From Candidatus Formimonas warabiya (lineage in GTDB: Bacteria > Bacillota > Dehalobacteriia > Dehalobacteriales > Dehalobacteriaceae): a stretch of DNA of 64,000 nt. Below the pieces are notes generated by a model. It had not been told where the DNA came from and did not search any database. It saw only the letters and a program-made list of their open reading frames with translations. Position numbers and translations under genes: made by a program. Below are positions 34,805 through 42,840 of this stretch, piece by piece (positions within the stretch are counted from its first letter, which is position 1; each line of letters begins with the position of its first letter). The stretch covers positions 4,910,903 to 4,974,902 of the forward strand of contig NZ_CP017634.1 of assembly GCF_002777255.1 (NCBI RefSeq). The letters are read 5' to 3'.

Positions 34805-34827
34805 TATAATAGTATACTTGTATACAA
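34805..34827. promoter_or_regulatory. TATAAT box overlaid by operator GTATACTTGTATAC
   Basis: TATAAT at 34805-34810 is followed immediately by GTATAC (34812-34817) and GTATAC (34820-34825), which contain TTGTATACAA (34818-34827). ATACTTGTATACAA matches 14 contiguous bases of the Bacillus GntR operator ATACTTGTATACAAGTAT as I remember it. A protein bound here would cover the transcription start. No good -35 box was found. Confidence 0.6.
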
Positions 34828-34882
34828 TAATTTTGTTGCTGTTTTCAGTCCGATGGTGCTGTATTCTGAAGAAGAGGAAAGT

Positions 34883-35092
34883 ATGTACAGGTTGGCTGAA
34901 TTATTGGCAATATTAAGCGCTTTATTTTATGACTTGAGCAGCTTTTTTTCAAACTTGGTAAGGATAAACTATCCTCTGAGCACGCTTACATTAAGCAGGA
35001 TATTCTTTCAAGGGGTGGAGAATGTTACCAAGCGCGCCTGGTTATATAGCGTCTTAATTGTTTTGGGAACTATTTTGTTGTTGCTTATGTGA
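34883..35092 (+). CDS. Possible small membrane protein
   Basis: A 69-codon frame starts at ATG 34883 after GAAGAGGAAAGT and would encode two hydrophobic segments (LAELLAILSALFYDL and WLYSVLIVLGTILLLLM) around a short basic loop. I recognise no family. It lies downstream of the operator-covered promoter at 34805. It could equally be a chance frame within a long leader. Confidence 0.3.
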   Translation: MYRLAELLAILSALFYDLSSFFSNLVRINYPLSTLTLSRIFFQGVENVTKRAWLYSVLIVLGTILLLLM

Positions 35093-35155
35093 AATAATGG
35101 GGTCAAAAAAATTTTTCAGAAAGAAGGATTTTACACAAGAAAAACAGTATTTATT

Positions 35156-35169
35156 GTATACAAGTACAC
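35156..35169. promoter_or_regulatory. Operator candidate GTATACAAGTACAC
   Basis: In the context TATTGTATACAAGTACACAT, the TTGTATACAAGTA segment matches the right side of the GntR-type consensus, and the two half-sites are again eight bases apart. It lies about 85 bases before the class II aldolase-like gene. Confidence 0.5.
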
Positions 35170-35251
35170 ATTAAATAAAATGGACACAGGCCCCATAAAC
35201 CTAACAGCCAACAAAGACCTGGTCTTAACAAATAATAAGGAGGGTAAAACG

Positions 35252-35944
35252 ATGAGTGAACAATACTCACTGGCAGCCAAGGTTGCCTTGGCATGTCGCA
35301 TTGTAGTCATGGAGGGACAAGATGATTTTAGTTTAGGGCACATTTCCGCTCTGGACGAGGATGGTTTGATTTGGATGAAACCAAGCGGCCTGGGATTGGA
35401 AGAAGTCAGAGAGGAAGATATTATTGCCCTGAATTTTAAAGGGGAAGTAGTAAAAGGTACCAGGAAGCCGCACAATGAACTGACCATTCATACGGAGATT
35501 TATAAAGCCCGTCCGGATGTGAAGTGTGTTATTCATACCCATCCTTTTCATGCCATTGCCCTAAGCACTTTAGAAAGACCGCTGGCTATTCTGAATCATG
35601 ACGGTGTTCCCTTAGCAGGGGAAATGGCTTATTTTAAGGAGACGCCGGATCTGATCACCACCGAAGAAGAAGGTAAAAGCCTGGCCCAGTGCTTAGGATC
35701 AAAAAGAGCGGCTTTGCTCAAAAATCATGGTGCGGTTATTGCTGCACCCAGTGTAGAAGCGGCTACTTGCTGGGCCTTGCACCTGGAAAAGGCCGCCAGG
35801 ATGCAGCTGGTAGCCGGCCCCGAAGCACAGGAAATAGGTCTTGAAAAAGCCGTAGAAATGAGAAAGTCCTTTGAAAAAATGAGCGGCCGGTATCCCGGAT
35901 TTTTTGCCTACGAAGTACGAAAACTGGCGCAAAAAGGTTACTAA
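35252..35944 (+). CDS. Class II aldolase/adducin-family protein
   Basis: The 230-residue product has the class II aldolase zinc site, with His residues in VIHTHPFHAIAL (about residues 98-109) and a further His in LLKNHGAVIAAPS. SLGHISALDEDGLIWMKPSG resembles the substrate loop. Members include sugar-phosphate aldolases, epimerases and decarboxylases of short hydroxy acids. Here it opens a block with Mo-hydroxylase set 2, so cleavage of a ring-derived hydroxy acid is possible but unproven. ATG 35252 follows AAGGAGGG. An ATG at 35180 would add residues unlike the family. Confidence 0.88.
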   Translation: MSEQYSLAAKVALACRIVVMEGQDDFSLGHISALDEDGLIWMKPSGLGLEEVREEDIIALNFKGEVVKGTRKPHNELTIHTEIYKARPDVKCVIHTHPFHAIALSTLERPLAILNHDGVPLAGEMAYFKETPDLITTEEEGKSLAQCLGSKRAALLKNHGAVIAAPSVEAATCWALHLEKAARMQLVAGPEAQEIGLEKAVEMRKSFEKMSGRYPGFFAYEVRKLAQKGY

Positions 35945-35977
35945 AACATGGTTTTTTATGGAAAGGGGTGAAAAGAT

Positions 35978-36862
35978 ATGCTGCCTCCATTTGAGTATAT
36001 TCGACCTAATACTTTAGAAGAAGCAGTTTCCCGTTTGGCAGAATTGGAAAGCACAAGGATCTTAGCAGGAGGAACCGATGTTTTGGTGCAGATGAGGGCC
36101 GGGAGCAGCAATCCCGGGGCTCTGGTAGACATAAAAAAATTAGATGCCTTGAAAGGTTTTGAGTTTTCCCCGGAAAAAGGGCTGGTCATTGGGGCTTTGG
36201 CGACCCACAGCGAGCTTGCCAACTCGAAATTGATTCAGGAAAAATATGCTATTTTATTCGACGGGGTGAGCCGGGTGGGGTCGGTGCAGATTCGAAACCG
36301 GGCTACCGTGGGGGGAAATTTGTGCAGTGCACTCCCTTCTGCCGATAGTGCGGGCCCGCTTCTGGCGTTAAATGCGGTTTTGGAAATATATGGTCCGGAA
36401 GGAAAGAGGGAAGTTCCCTTGGATCAATTTTATCTTGGCACCAAAAAAACCGTTCTGAAAAAGGGAGAAATTCTCACAAGGATTTTTATTCCCGCTTACG
36501 GTAAGAACAGCGGTGGTGCATATATCAAATTTACCCGCAGAAAGGCAATGGATTTAGCCCTTCTTGGGGTATCGGTATTCCTGGAAACTGAGGAGGATCA
36601 AAAGACCTGTAAAGGGGCAAGAATTGCTTTGACGACTGCTGCTCCTACCCCGATCAGGGCATATCAGGCCGAAGCGGTATTAAAAGGGCAGGTTCTGGAT
36701 CAAGAGCTGTTCAGCCAAGCTGCCGCCGCAGTCCTTAATGAAGCAAAGCCGCGCAGCAGTTGGCGTGCTCCTGAGGAATTCCGGAGAAGGCTGATTAAGC
36801 ATCTGGTCCCAAGAGCAGGGATGCTTGCCTGGGAGAGACTTAAAAAGCCGGTTCTTGACTAA
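35978..36862 (+). CDS. Mo-hydroxylase FAD-binding medium subunit (set 2)
   Basis: The 294-residue protein begins MLPPFEYIRPNTLEEAVSRLAE and has the FAD motifs TRILAGGTDVLVQMRAG (about 26-42) and IRNRATVGGNLCSALPSADSAGPLLAL (about 107-133). It is the flavin subunit for the adjacent 2Fe-2S and Mo subunits (order M-S-L). ATG 35978 follows AAAGGGG. It ends 13 bases before the small-subunit start. Confidence 0.93.
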   Translation: MLPPFEYIRPNTLEEAVSRLAELESTRILAGGTDVLVQMRAGSSNPGALVDIKKLDALKGFEFSPEKGLVIGALATHSELANSKLIQEKYAILFDGVSRVGSVQIRNRATVGGNLCSALPSADSAGPLLALNAVLEIYGPEGKREVPLDQFYLGTKKTVLKKGEILTRIFIPAYGKNSGGAYIKFTRRKAMDLALLGVSVFLETEEDQKTCKGARIALTTAAPTPIRAYQAEAVLKGQVLDQELFSQAAAAVLNEAKPRSSWRAPEEFRRRLIKHLVPRAGMLAWERLKKPVLD

Positions 36863-36875
36863 GCGGGGAGGTGAA

Positions 36876-37364
36876 ATGATGAAAAGGGTACCTATAAAAC
36901 TCAAGGTAAATGGCCAGGCATATGTTTTTGACGCTGTGCCTGAAAATAAAACGTTATTAAGCCTGATTCGGGACGATATCGGTCTAACGGGCACGAAAGA
37001 GGGCTGTGCGGAGGGAGACTGCGGCGCATGCACGGTTTTGCTCAATGGGAAGACGGTGGATTCCTGTCTGGTTTTGGCTGTTGAGGCGGATGGGGGAGAA
37101 GTGCTGACCATTGAAGGGCTGTCCCGTGACGGGAATCTTCATCCGATTCAGCAAGCTTTTGTTGATGAAGGCTCCGTTCAGTGCGGCTACTGTATCCCGG
37201 GAATGATTATGTCCACCTATGGACTGCTCCAAGAAAATCCATCACCCACAGATGCCGAGATAAAAAAAGGGTTAGAAGGGAATATTTGCCGGTGTACCGG
37301 CTATGTAAGGATTCTCAATGCAGTGCACAAAGCCAGTGAAATGATGGCCAAGGAAAGTAAGTAA
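36876..37364 (+). CDS. Mo-hydroxylase 2Fe-2S small subunit (set 2)
   Basis: This 162-residue ferredoxin-like subunit has cluster ligands C44, C49, C52, C64 (KEGCAEGDCGACTV ... DSC) and C103, C106, C138, C140 (QCGYCIPG ... ICRCTGY). ATG 36876 follows GGGGAGGTG; the earlier in-frame start at 36825 overlaps the FAD-subunit gene and is less likely. It is 15 bases from the large-subunit gene. Confidence 0.94.
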   Translation: MMKRVPIKLKVNGQAYVFDAVPENKTLLSLIRDDIGLTGTKEGCAEGDCGACTVLLNGKTVDSCLVLAVEADGGEVLTIEGLSRDGNLHPIQQAFVDEGSVQCGYCIPGMIMSTYGLLQENPSPTDAEIKKGLEGNICRCTGYVRILNAVHKASEMMAKESK

Positions 37365-37379
37365 CAGGAGGTGATTAAG

Positions 37380-39698
37380 ATGCCAGAACATTTCGTAGGA
37401 AAACCAATTGTTCGAGTTGATGCCGCAGAAAAAGTTACCGGTACGGCAATTTTTGGTCCGGATGTGGTATTGAGCGGGATGCTGTACGGGAAAATACTGC
37501 GCAGCCCCTATGCCCATGCCAAAATTAAATCCATCGATGCCTCCCGGGCCTGGGAGCTCTGGGGTGTACGGGCGATCGTTACAGGTGATGACTTCCCCGG
37601 CATTTTGGGCGGCGAGGCGATGAAGGATTTGCCTTTTTTAGCGCAGGGGAAGGTTCGTTACGTGGGTGATCCTGTGGTGGCTGTTGCTGCAGAAAGTCTG
37701 GAGATTGCGGAAGAGGCGATCAAGTTAATCCAAGTTGAGTATGAAGAGATTCCCGCGGTCTTTGATCCCCGCGAGGCGATGAAGGAATCTGCCCCGATCG
37801 TTCATGAAAATCACCATCAGTATCAGCATATTCCGGTGATGAAACCAGTACCAAACAGTAATATTATGACAGTCAGTGAGTTTAGCAAAGGAGACACAGA
37901 CCAGGGATTTGCGGAAGCAGATTGCGTTTTTGAAGATACTTTTTACAGCCATTCTATCCAGCATGCCCCCATTGAATTACATTCGGTAGTAGCACAAATG
38001 ACAGCGGACGGGAAATACACCGTCTGGGTGCCGAACGACGGGCCCCACCGTTTGCGTAAAGATTTGTCTGATGCCCTGAAAATTCCCTTAACGAAAATCA
38101 GAGTTCTTTCTACTTATATCGGAGGAGGTTTTGGCAGTAAGGGAGGCCTGAAGCTTGAGCCTGTGGCCGTTGCTTTGGCCCAGAAGGTTAATCACCGGCC
38201 TGTAAAAATTGTCAATACCAGAGAAGAAGAATTTTCTGCCTGTGTTGTCAAGCATGCTACCTATCTTACCGTTAAAACAGGGATCAAGAAAGATGGGACG
38301 ATTACAGCACGGGAGGTTACTTCTATTTGGGATGCCGGGGCTTATGCGGAAAAGAGTCCTACTGTCTGCATGCAGGCTACGGCAGCATCCGCCGGTCCGT
38401 ATAAAATTCCTCATGTTAAGTTGAAGGGATATTGCGTCTATACCAACAAAGTGATTGCCGGAGCCTACCGGGGTTACGGGGTTCCTCAGGTAACCTGGGC
38501 CTATGAATCCGCGATGGATGTAATTGCCCGGAAAATGGGCTGGGATCCCCTGGAATTCAGATTGAAAAACATCCTTAGAGAAGGTGATGAAAATCCCACA
38601 GGGCAGCCGGTACACAGCATTGGCGTAGAAGAGTGCCTGAAAAAAGCTGCCGATGTAATTGGTTGGGAAAAACGGAAGAATGCTCCTGCTCCCGCTGAAA
38701 GCTACAAAAAAAGAGGATTTGGCATTTGTTGCGCCGCTAAAAACACGAAAACACCTTCCGGCGCTGCGGCCGTTGTCCTCCTCAACCAGGATGGTACCGC
38801 AAATGTAGTGACAAGTACGGTAGAGATAGGACAGGGAGCAAAAACCATCTTTACTCAGATTGCTGCCGAGGTCTTAGGAATTCCGGTGGAAAAAGTATGC
38901 GTCTCTAATCCCGATACGGATTTGTCTCCTTACGATGCTTCGACTACTTCCAGCCGGGCTACCTTCCATATGGGGAATGCCGTGAAAGAGGCCGCAGAAG
39001 ACATTAAAAAGCAGCTCTGTAATTTGGCCGGAGAGATCATGGGATGTCCCGGTGATGATTTGATCGCAGAGGGCGGGGAAGTAAGACCTAAAGACCAAGC
39101 CGGTTTAAATAAAGAACCTCTTCCATATAAACAAATCATGATGAAGAAGTATGGGGCCGGTGGTACCATATTGGGCCGCGGTTTCTATTATCCCGAAGTA
39201 AAAACGAACGGCATGTGGTCGGCGCCCAGTATTTTCTGGATGTATTGCGCCCATGCGGCTGAGGTTGAGGTCGACACCGAAACAGGGAAAGTTGACATTA
39301 TAAAACTAGTAGCTGCTCAAGATGTCGGCAAGCCCATAAATCCCGTCACCTGTTTGCAGCAGGTGGAAGGAGGGGCAATTATGGGCATGGGAGCGGCTAT
39401 GTCCGAAAGTTTAATTTTTGATAATAAAGGAAGAATGTTAAATCCCACATTGCACGACTACAAGCTTCCCACATTTATGGACCTTCCCGATTTGGAATCT
39501 TTCATTATTGATGCGCCTGATCAAAACGGTCCTTTTGGCGCCAAGGGAATCGGGGAAATTGTGGTAGCTCCTACGATGGCGGCACTTGCTGCTGCGATAG
39601 AAGATGCCGTAGGTGTCCGGATCAAAGAAGGGCCGCTTTCCGAGGAAAAGGTGATTGCAGGATTGGAAAAACTTGAATCCGGGCAGGAAGCCCGCTAA
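37380..39698 (+). CDS. Xanthine dehydrogenase-family molybdopterin-binding large subunit (set 2)
   Basis: The 772-residue subunit is most like set 1 among the four copies. Shared features are GKPIVRVDAAEKVTGTAIFGPDV, STYIGGGFGSKGGLKLEPVAVALAQK, AGAYRGYGVPQVTWAYE, TTSSRATFHMGNA and GKPINPVTCLQQVEGG. The catalytic Glu lies in GAKGIGEIVVAPT. The Mo-site Arg of xanthine dehydrogenases is kept (AYRGYG). With the two preceding genes it forms a complete enzyme. ATG 37380 follows CAGGAGG; the GTG at 37371 lies inside that site. The substrate is unknown. Confidence 0.93.
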   Translation: MPEHFVGKPIVRVDAAEKVTGTAIFGPDVVLSGMLYGKILRSPYAHAKIKSIDASRAWELWGVRAIVTGDDFPGILGGEAMKDLPFLAQGKVRYVGDPVVAVAAESLEIAEEAIKLIQVEYEEIPAVFDPREAMKESAPIVHENHHQYQHIPVMKPVPNSNIMTVSEFSKGDTDQGFAEADCVFEDTFYSHSIQHAPIELHSVVAQMTADGKYTVWVPNDGPHRLRKDLSDALKIPLTKIRVLSTYIGGGFGSKGGLKLEPVAVALAQKVNHRPVKIVNTREEEFSACVVKHATYLTVKTGIKKDGTITAREVTSIWDAGAYAEKSPTVCMQATAASAGPYKIPHVKLKGYCVYTNKVIAGAYRGYGVPQVTWAYESAMDVIARKMGWDPLEFRLKNILREGDENPTGQPVHSIGVEECLKKAADVIGWEKRKNAPAPAESYKKRGFGICCAAKNTKTPSGAAAVVLLNQDGTANVVTSTVEIGQGAKTIFTQIAAEVLGIPVEKVCVSNPDTDLSPYDASTTSSRATFHMGNAVKEAAEDIKKQLCNLAGEIMGCPGDDLIAEGGEVRPKDQAGLNKEPLPYKQIMMKKYGAGGTILGRGFYYPEVKTNGMWSAPSIFWMYCAHAAEVEVDTETGKVDIIKLVAAQDVGKPINPVTCLQQVEGGAIMGMGAAMSESLIFDNKGRMLNPTLHDYKLPTFMDLPDLESFIIDAPDQNGPFGAKGIGEIVVAPTMAALAAAIEDAVGVRIKEGPLSEEKVIAGLEKLESGQEAR

Positions 39699-39766
39699 TT
39701 AAACCAGGGTAGGGCCTCTTTAGAGAGGAAAAATATATCAAAATTATTCAAGGAGGGAATTTTTTC

Positions 39767-41113
39767 ATGAAAGTAGATCTATTAATCAAGAATGGTAAAG
39801 TGGTAACCCCAGAGGCCACCTATGACGCAGCAGTGGCGATCAGTGGAGGAAAATTTGTCGGTCTGATTTCCGGTAAGGAACTTCCCGAGGCGGATGAAGT
39901 ATACGATGCCAGCGGCAAGTATGTTTTGCCGGGTTTAATTGATTGTCACGTACATTTCCGTGAGCCGGGTGTAACCTACAAGGAAGATTTCCAAACGGGT
40001 TCTTTGGCTGCCGCTTGCGGCGGTATTACCACGGTTGTGGATATGCCCAATGTGAATCCTGCTACCTCCACGGTAGAAGCATTTAATTTGAAATTGGATG
40101 CGGCTGAGGATCATTCCTATGTAGACTTTGGTATTTACGCGGTAATTCTTCAGGAAAACATTAATGATCTGATTCCTTTGAGAGATGCCGGGGTAGTCGG
40201 TTATAAAATTTTCCTGGGCGCCACAGTAGGAAATATTCCTGCACCGGATGACGGCATGATGTATGATGCCATGAAGGTTGTCGCCAGTACCGGGCTGCGT
40301 ATTGGTTTCCATGCGGAAAATAATGAAATTATTAACCACAGAGTTAAGCAATACAAAGGGCAAGGAATTATGGATCCGAAGATTTGGGCCGAAGCCCGTC
40401 CGGCTGTGGCGGAAGCCGATGCCATTGCCAAACTGATCCGTTTTTCAGAATATACCGGCGTAAAAGTGCACATTTACCATATGAGCAGCAAGGAAGGCGT
40501 AGAACTAGTACGGGCCGCAAAAGAAAAAGGAATCGATATTACGGCAGAAAGCGGACCCCATTATCTCTTAACGGATGTTAGTTTAAGTGATAAGGTTGGG
40601 TCCATGCTGAAGATGAATCCTCCTGTGCGGTATAAAGAAGATTCCGAGAAATTATGGGAAGGCCTGAATGATGGTACCGTAGAAGCTATTGCTACTGACC
40701 ATTCACCTCATACCATGGAAGAAAAAGACAAAAACATTTGGGATGCCATTCCTGGCTTCTGCGGCGTGGAAACGAGTGTTCCTTTAATGCTTACGGCGGT
40801 CAATGAAGGCAGAATGACCCTGAACCAGTACGTAAAGGTTGCCTCTGAAGGACCGGCGAAGATTTGGAACATGTATCCCCAAAAAGGAAGCTTAAACATT
40901 GGTACCGATGCGGACCTGACCATTGTGGATATGGAAAGAACAGGTGAAATTAAAGCGGAAGAACTGCACAGCAAAAATAAAGTGACCCCCTTTGACGGCT
41001 TCAAAGTAAAAGGGATGCCGGTCTGCACCATCGTCCGGGGCAAATTTGTCATGAAAGACAGTGAAATTGTGGGTAAACCGGGACATGGGACCATTGTAAA
41101 ACCTGCAAAATAA
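39767..41113 (+). CDS. Cyclic amidohydrolase (dihydroorotase/allantoinase/hydantoinase family)
   Basis: The 448-residue enzyme has the metal-binding set of the family. H61 and H63 are in DCHVHFREPG, K147, the probable carbamylated lysine, is in GYKIFLG, and H182, H238 and D311 are in FHAEN, IYHMSS and ATDHSPH. TYKEDFQTGSLAAACGGITTVVDMPN is closest to dihydroorotase and allantoinase. It would open a cyclic amide such as dihydroorotate, allantoin or a hydantoin. Position next to a Mo-hydroxylase set suggests hydrolysis of a hydroxylated N-heterocycle. ATG 39767 follows AAGGAGGG. Confidence 0.92.
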   Translation: MKVDLLIKNGKVVTPEATYDAAVAISGGKFVGLISGKELPEADEVYDASGKYVLPGLIDCHVHFREPGVTYKEDFQTGSLAAACGGITTVVDMPNVNPATSTVEAFNLKLDAAEDHSYVDFGIYAVILQENINDLIPLRDAGVVGYKIFLGATVGNIPAPDDGMMYDAMKVVASTGLRIGFHAENNEIINHRVKQYKGQGIMDPKIWAEARPAVAEADAIAKLIRFSEYTGVKVHIYHMSSKEGVELVRAAKEKGIDITAESGPHYLLTDVSLSDKVGSMLKMNPPVRYKEDSEKLWEGLNDGTVEAIATDHSPHTMEEKDKNIWDAIPGFCGVETSVPLMLTAVNEGRMTLNQYVKVASEGPAKIWNMYPQKGSLNIGTDADLTIVDMERTGEIKAEELHSKNKVTPFDGFKVKGMPVCTIVRGKFVMKDSEIVGKPGHGTIVKPAK

Positions 41114-41129
41114 GAGGAGGAAAAAAATC

Positions 41130-42329
41130 ATGTTTCAGGGAATTAACATTATTCGTGGGGCAAGCTATGACCGGGGCGTTCAACACGGGGAAAATGTCCG
41201 CGAATTAATTGACAGCAACTTAAAGCGTTTTTGGACCGGCGTGGAAACCTGCGGCCTGAATAAGCTGGAATTGATGCGCGCGGCTGAAAGCCTTCAGGGC
41301 GTGCTCAGCCTGAACACTCTAAAAGAAATCGCGGGAATCGCTGCAGGCGCAGGTAGGAATTTTAAGGACCTGTTAGCTTTTAACCTGTACCATTCCGTAA
41401 TCTTGCCGGAAGATTGCACGGTCTATATGGCTGTAGGCTCTGCCAGTGCTACCGGATATACGGTTTTCGGCAAAAACAGCGATAAAGTAGGCGGCACCAG
41501 CTTGGTGGGCGACCGCTTTTATAAAAACAAAGAAATAAATGTGGTGTCATTTTCTCAGGCAGAAGACGGCAGCCGCATTGTGGGAGTTTGTGCCGCCGGC
41601 GCTACCGGCCTGAAATTCGGCATGAACAGCAAAGGGGTTGCTGCCGGAACCAATATCGGCCGGACCAAAGAATTAAAAGCAAAGAATTTGGATCTCACCA
41701 AGCTTCGCGCCATTGATAGAGCCCAAATCATCCGGGACGGCCTGGAATTTGGTGCCGCTCTGCCTGCCGCCCAACAGGCTGCCGCTAGTTTGATAGCAAC
41801 GCCAACGGCCACGCCGGGAACGGTAGAATTTGCCGATGCAAAAGAGGCCTATATTGTGGAAAGTTCCTATGACCGCATCGCGGTGAAAAAGGTTGTGGAC
41901 GACATTGACTCCCGGTCCAACTGCTTTGTCGTCTTGAAAGAGCTGAACCAGGAGGATGACTTGTCCAGTATTGGCCGCTACTATCGCACCCAGGAAATGC
42001 TGAAGGCGAAAAAAGGCCAGGTTACGGTGGAAGACTTAAAGGCCATCTCTATGGATCATGCCAACGGGCCCGGACCGAACTCCATCTGCCGGCACGATAG
42101 CAGGATTGAAGAAGAGACGTCCTTGAGCGCCGGTTTAATGGAATTAAACGGGGAAAACCCGGAAAAATCAAAATTCAGTATTTGCCTGGGCAAACCATGC
42201 CAGGCATGGCGTGAAGCAGACGGACATATTACCCTGACCATGGATGTCAAATTAGAAGATATTCCGGAAAGCTTCCGTAACGGCGAGGTATTTAAGAAGT
42301 ATTACATCGAAGAAGCTCGGTATGAATAG
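41130..42329 (+). CDS. C45-family Ntn hydrolase (acyltransferase-like)
   Basis: The 399-residue protein resembles acyl-CoA:6-aminopenicillanate acyltransferase and peptidase C45 proteins. A region of about 95 residues precedes the likely autocatalytic nucleophile Cys in LPEDCTVYMAVGSASATGYTVFGKNSD, and GMNSKGVAAGTNIG follows. C45 relatives cleave or form amide bonds on small molecules. Its place directly after the cyclic amidohydrolase (16 bases) suggests it acts on the opened N-acyl/N-carbamoyl-type product, which is inference. ATG follows GAGGAGG. Confidence 0.85.
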   Translation: MFQGINIIRGASYDRGVQHGENVRELIDSNLKRFWTGVETCGLNKLELMRAAESLQGVLSLNTLKEIAGIAAGAGRNFKDLLAFNLYHSVILPEDCTVYMAVGSASATGYTVFGKNSDKVGGTSLVGDRFYKNKEINVVSFSQAEDGSRIVGVCAAGATGLKFGMNSKGVAAGTNIGRTKELKAKNLDLTKLRAIDRAQIIRDGLEFGAALPAAQQAAASLIATPTATPGTVEFADAKEAYIVESSYDRIAVKKVVDDIDSRSNCFVVLKELNQEDDLSSIGRYYRTQEMLKAKKGQVTVEDLKAISMDHANGPGPNSICRHDSRIEEETSLSAGLMELNGENPEKSKFSICLGKPCQAWREADGHITLTMDVKLEDIPESFRNGEVFKKYYIEEARYE

Positions 42330-42349
42330 TCATTAGGAGCTGAGGTAAA

Positions 42350-42838
42350 ATGGATGGCGCAACAGATGAAATTAAGGTTAGCTTTACCGTAAATAGAAAA
42401 GCGGTGGAAATTGTTTGTAGTTCCGATGCGACCCTGCTGGAAGTGTTAAGAGATCAGTTGCGGCTTACCGGCACCAAGCACGGATGCGGTGTGGGAGAGT
42501 GCGGGGCCTGTACAGTGATTTTGAATGGAAAAGCGGTAAATTCCTGCCTGATTCTGGCGGGAAGCGTGGAGGGACAGGAAGTTCTTACCATTGAAGGCCT
42601 GGCGGAAGACGACCTTCACCCGATACAAAGAGCCTTTATTGAAGAGGGAGCCGTGCAGTGCGGCTATTGCACGCCGGGGATGATCCTTTCGGCCAAGGCT
42701 TTATTGGATGAAAACCCCGCCCCCTCCCAAGAAGAAGTTAAGGTGGCTATTTCGGGTAATTTATGCCGGTGCACCGGCTATCATCAAATCGTATCCGCCA
42801 TCCTCAAGGCATCACAAGAAATTGCCGGGAGGGGATGA
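42350..42838 (+). CDS. Mo-hydroxylase 2Fe-2S small subunit (set 3)
   Basis: The 162-residue subunit carries C46, C51, C54, C66 (KHGCGVGECGACTV ... NSC) and C104, C107, C139, C141 (QCGYCTPG ... LCRCTGY). The HGCGVGECGAC variant differs from sets 1 and 2 (EGCxxGDCGAC), so this set belongs to another subgroup. It overlaps the large-subunit gene region as ATGA at 42835, with the preferred start at 42841. Confidence 0.94.
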   Translation: MDGATDEIKVSFTVNRKAVEIVCSSDATLLEVLRDQLRLTGTKHGCGVGECGACTVILNGKAVNSCLILAGSVEGQEVLTIEGLAEDDLHPIQRAFIEEGAVQCGYCTPGMILSAKALLDENPAPSQEEVKVAISGNLCRCTGYHQIVSAILKASQEIAGRG

Positions 42839-42840
42839 GA

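Larger units (their letters stand above)
34590..35251. other. 662-base gap with terminator, promoter, two operators and one doubtful small ORF
   Basis: From left to right it holds a hairpin at 34613-34650, an AT-rich spacer, a TATAAT box followed by a double GTATAC site, a 69-codon frame at 34883-35092, a second operator at 35156, and the AAGGAGGG site of the aldolase-like gene. Base composition is more AT-rich than the flanking genes. Confidence 0.6.

Noticed and set aside
37380..39698. Possible aerobic CO dehydrogenase large subunit
   Set aside because: The CoxL active-site loop AYxCSFR is absent; the loop reads GAYRGYG as in xanthine-dehydrogenase-type enzymes.
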